Program-made: the position numbers and the translations under genes
Assembly (NCBI RefSeq): GCF_001440415.1
Contig: NZ_LLYA01000155.1
Coordinates: 1-64,000 of the forward strand
From: Bradyrhizobium retamae
GTDB taxonomy: Bacteria > Pseudomonadota > Alphaproteobacteria > Rhizobiales > Xanthobacteraceae
Direction: 5' to 3'
Length of the DNA stretch: 64,000 bases
Notes under the pieces: generated by a model
The model's input: the letters and a program-made list of their open reading frames with translations, nothing else
Told to the model about the DNA's origin: nothing
The model's database searches: none
Shown here: in pieces, positions 61,300 through 64,000 of the stretch
How the letters are laid out: each line of letters opens with the position of its first letter
How positions within the stretch are numbered: position 1 is the stretch's first letter

Positions 61300-63378
61300 A
61301 TGACCAAACTGATCATCGACGGCAAAGAGATCGATGTGCCCGCAGAGTACACGCTGCTGCAGGCGTGCGAGGCCGCGGGCGCCGAAATCCCGCGCTTCTG
61401 CTACCACGAGCGGCTGTCGATCGCCGGCAATTGCCGGATGTGCCTCGTCGAGATCAAGGGCGGCCCGAAGCCGGTCGCAAGCTGCGCCTGGGGCGTGCGC
61501 GATTGCCGGCCGGGCCCCAAGGGCGAGCCGCCGGAAATTTCCACGCGTTCGCCGATGGTCAGGAAGGCACGCGAAGGCGTGATGGAGTTTTTGCTGATCA
61601 ACCACCCGCTGGATTGCCCGATCTGCGACCAGGGCGGCGAGTGCGATCTGCAGGACCAGGCGATGGGCTATGGCGTCGACACCTCTCGCTTTGCCGAGAA
61701 CAAGCGCGCGGTCGAGGACAAATATCTGGGCGCGCTGGTCAAGACCTCGATGAACCGCTGCATCCAGTGCACGCGCTGCGTCCGTTTCTCTGCCGAAGTC
61801 TGCGGCACGCCGGAAATGGGCGCCACCGGGCGCGGCGAGGACATGGAGATCACGACCTATCTGGAGCAGGCGCTGACTTCCGAGCTGCAGGGCAACCTCG
61901 TCGATATCTGTCCCGTGGGCGCGCTGACCTCGAAGCCGTATGCTTTTGCCGCGCGTCCGTGGGAGCTCGGCAAGACGCAGTCGGTGGACGTCATGGATGG
62001 CGTCGGTTCCGCAATCCGTGTCGATACCCGTGGCCGCGAGGTGATGCGGATCCTGCCACGCATCAACGAGGCGGTGAACGAGGAATGGATTTCCGACAAG
62101 ACCCGTCACGTCGTCGACGGCCTGCGTACGCAGCGGCTCGATCGGCCCTACGTCCGCGAGAACGGCAAGCTTCGCGCCGCGTCGTGGCAGGAGGCCTTCG
62201 CGGCGGTCGCTGCCAAGGTCAGGATGAGCGACGGCAAGCGGATGGGAGCCATCGCCGGTGACCTCGCCGCGGTCGAGGAGATGTTCGCGTTCAAGGATCT
62301 ATTGGGCCGATACGGCTCCAGCAATCTGGCGGTGCAGGGCGGTGACGCCTTCGACCCCAAGGCAGGACGGGCAACCTACATCTTCAATCCGACGATTGTG
62401 GGCATCGAGCAGGCCGATGCGCTCCTGATCATCGGCTCCAACCCGCGCAAGGAAGCAGCCGTCCTCAACGCGCGGATCCGCAAGCGCTGGCGCACGGGTC
62501 AGCTCAAGGTGGCTCTCGTCGGCGCCAAGGCCGATCTGACCTACGACTACGACTATCTCGGCGCGGGCACGGATACGCTTGGCGAACTCGCCAGCGGCAA
62601 GCATTCCTTCGTCGAGGTGCTGAAGGCTGCCAAGAACCCGATCGTGCTGGTCGGCGCCGGTTCGCTGGCGCGCCATGACGGGGCGGCGGTGCTTTCGCTG
62701 GCGGCCAAGGTCGCGGCAGGCACGGGCGCGCTCAAGGACGGCTGGAACGGCTTTGCCGTTTTGCAGGATACCGCCTCGCGCGCGGGCGCGCTCGATGTCG
62801 GCTTTGCGGCAGGCGCAGGTGGCCTCAATTTGGCGCAGATGACGACATTCGGCACGCTCGACGTGCTGTTCCTGTTGGGGGCGGATGAGGTGAAGGTGCC
62901 GGACGGCACGTTCGTGGTCTATATCGGCACCCATGGCGACCGCGGCGCACACCGCGCCGATGTCATCCTGCCGGGCGCGGCCTACACCGAAAAGTCCGGC
63001 CTCTACGTCAACACCGAGGGCAGGGCACAGATCGCCAGCCGTGCGGCGTTTCCGCCCGGAGAGGCGCGCGAGGACTGGGCGATCGTCCGGGCGTTGTCGG
63101 ATGTGCTCGGCAAGAAGCTGCCCTATGACTCGCTGCAGGCGCTGCGCCAGGCGCTGTTCAAGGCCTTCCCGCATCTGATGCGGATCGACCAGATCGAGCC
63201 CGGCAACGCCAGTGACGTCAAGGCGCTTGCAGGCAAGAAGGGCGGCAAGCTCGACAAGACCTCGTTCAAGAGTTCGGTCGAGGACTTCTATTTGACCAAC
63301 CCCATCGCGCGGGCCTCGGCGGTGATGGCGGAATGTTCCCGGCTGGCGTCCGGGAAAATGCTGACGGCAGCGGAGTGA
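61300..63378 (+). CDS. nuoG: NADH-quinone oxidoreductase subunit G
   Basis: 692 residues. N-terminal [2Fe-2S] ferredoxin domain ([19 protein letters not shown]), a His-Cys3 cluster ([19 protein letters not shown]), a further [4Fe-4S] set ([18 protein letters not shown] with [13 protein letters not shown]), then a molybdopterin-oxidoreductase-like domain that has no cofactor in complex [22 protein letters not shown] belongs to that domain. Standard length for alphaproteobacteria. Confidence 0.97.
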   Translation: MTKLIIDGKEIDVPAEYTLLQACEAAGAEIPRFCYHERLSIAGNCRMCLVEIKGGPKPVASCAWGVRDCRPGPKGEPPEISTRSPMVRKAREGVMEFLLINHPLDCPICDQGGECDLQDQAMGYGVDTSRFAENKRAVEDKYLGALVKTSMNRCIQCTRCVRFSAEVCGTPEMGATGRGEDMEITTYLEQALTSELQGNLVDICPVGALTSKPYAFAARPWELGKTQSVDVMDGVGSAIRVDTRGREVMRILPRINEAVNEEWISDKTRHVVDGLRTQRLDRPYVRENGKLRAASWQEAFAAVAAKVRMSDGKRMGAIAGDLAAVEEMFAFKDLLGRYGSSNLAVQGGDAFDPKAGRATYIFNPTIVGIEQADALLIIGSNPRKEAAVLNARIRKRWRTGQLKVALVGAKADLTYDYDYLGAGTDTLGELASGKHSFVEVLKAAKNPIVLVGAGSLARHDGAAVLSLAAKVAAGTGALKDGWNGFAVLQDTASRAGALDVGFAAGAGGLNLAQMTTFGTLDVLFLLGADEVKVPDGTFVVYIGTHGDRGAHRADVILPGAAYTEKSGLYVNTEGRAQIASRAAFPPGEAREDWAIVRALSDVLGKKLPYDSLQALRQALFKAFPHLMRIDQIEPGNASDVKALAGKKGGKLDKTSFKSSVEDFYLTNPIARASAVMAECSRLASGKMLTAAE

Positions 63379-63388
63379 GCGTGATCTG

Positions 63389-64000
63389 ATGGCTGAATTC
63401 TTCGCAAGCTCGTTCTGGACCGGCTTCCTCTGGCCGCTGATCATTATGGTCGCGCAGAGCCTGCTGCTGCTCGTCGTGCTGCTGATTGCGATCGCCTACA
63501 TCCTGCTCGCCGACCGCAAGATCTGGGCGGCGGTGCAAATCCGCCGCGGCCCCAACGTGGTGGGTCCCTGGGGCTTGCTCCAATCCTTCGCGGACCTTTT
63601 GAAGTTCGTGCTGAAGGAGCCGATCATCCCGTCCGGCTCCAACAAGGGTGTGTTCCTGCTGGCGCCGCTGGTGTCTTGCGTGCTGGCGCTGGCCGCCTGG
63701 GCCGTCATTCCGATGGATGCCGGCTGGGTGATCGCCAATATCAACGTCGGCGTTCTCTACATCTTCGCGATCTCGTCGCTGTCGATCTACGGCATCATCA
63801 TGGCCGGCTGGTCGTCGAACTCGAAATACCCGTTCCTGGCGGCGCTTCGCTCCGCGGCGCAGATGGTCTCCTATGAAGTCTCGATCGGCTTCGTCATCAT
63901 CACGGTTTTGTTGTGCGCCGGCTCGCTCAACCTTTCGGCGGTGGTGGAAGCGCAGAATGCCCGCGGTTTCGCCAGTCTGATCGGGCTGCCGCAGCTCACC
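63389..64000 (+). CDS. nuoH: NADH-quinone oxidoreductase subunit H, 3' end outside the window
   Basis: 204 codons are visible, cut by the window end. Membrane subunit at the quinone tunnel: [38 protein letters not shown] is the conserved first-loop signature, and [19 protein letters not shown] lies near the visible end. The remaining helices should follow to the right. Confidence 0.96.
   Translation, partial: MAEFFASSFWTGFLWPLIIMVAQSLLLLVVLLIAIAYILLADRKIWAAVQIRRGPNVVGPWGLLQSFADLLKFVLKEPIIPSGSNKGVFLLAPLVSCVLALAAWAVIPMDAGWVIANINVGVLYIFAISSLSIYGIIMAGWSSNSKYPFLAALRSAAQMVSYEVSIGFVIITVLLCAGSLNLSAVVEAQNARGFASLIGLPQLT

Overview
The window reads as chromosome of a high-GC alphaproteobacterium of the Bradyrhizobium/Nitrobacteraceae type. 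This rests on the gene order tig-clpP-clpX-lon, glnB-glnA, nadQ-nadABC and a nuo operon that begins nuoA to nuoD as separate genes. It is also supported by two families of dispersed palindromic repeats between genes and by protein sequences typical of that group. I identified no plasmid, phage or CRISPR functions. The sequence is contiguous, and only nuoH at the right end is cut.

Layout. 0-9.3 kb: an exopolysaccharide cluster with an O-antigen ligase/polymerase-like protein, a polyprenyl-phosphate sugar transferase, a GT4 glycosyltransferase, a Wzc-like chain-length protein, a CelD-like acyltransferase and a polysaccharide deacetylase homologue. Two of these look catalytically dead. 9.3-11.8 kb: DUF2842 protein, heme A synthase and an FTR1 iron permease. 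11.8-16.6 kb: nadQ-nadA-nadB-nadC, with two palindromic operators directly before nadA. 16.8-20.3 kb: O-acetylhomoserine sulfhydrylase, CoA-binding protein, enoyl-CoA hydratase and thioesterase. 20.4-21.5 kb: rplM-rpsI. 21.6-31.5 kb: signalling and envelope genes, namely a GGDEF cyclase, a periplasmic c-heme beta-propeller protein, an AI-2E-type permease, a C26 amidohydrolase, a hybrid histidine kinase and a DUF992 protein. 31.7-35.5 kb: glnB-glnA with a sigma-54 promoter, divergent from the bifunctional NAD(P)HX repair enzyme. 35.5-38.0 kb: an enolase-superfamily enzyme and a Tat-exported multicopper-oxidase-like protein without its copper ligands. 38.1-45.2 kb: tRNA-Leu, tig, clpP, clpX and lon. 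45.2-49.3 kb: GFA protein, tRNA-Val, a cysteine-repeat protein, a methyltransferase, pepT and HU. 49.5-51.1 kb: tRNA-Asp followed by about 1.3 kb of foreign-looking DNA that ends in a second copy of the tRNA 3' half, which I read as an integration scar. 51.1-54.8 kb: a small protein, a broken MFS transporter, a Rieske oxygenase and a divergent MarR regulator. 55.0-64.0 kb: nuoA to nuoH, with an FkbM methyltransferase between nuoD and nuoE and an unknown membrane-anchored protein between nuoF and nuoG.

No single undescribed system stands out. The best leads are the two non-Nuo genes embedded in the complex I operon, the tRNA-Asp scar with its crotonase cargo, and three well-preserved proteins (deacetylase-like, multicopper-oxidase-like, Wzc kinase-like) that have lost essentially all catalytic residues while keeping intact reading frames.
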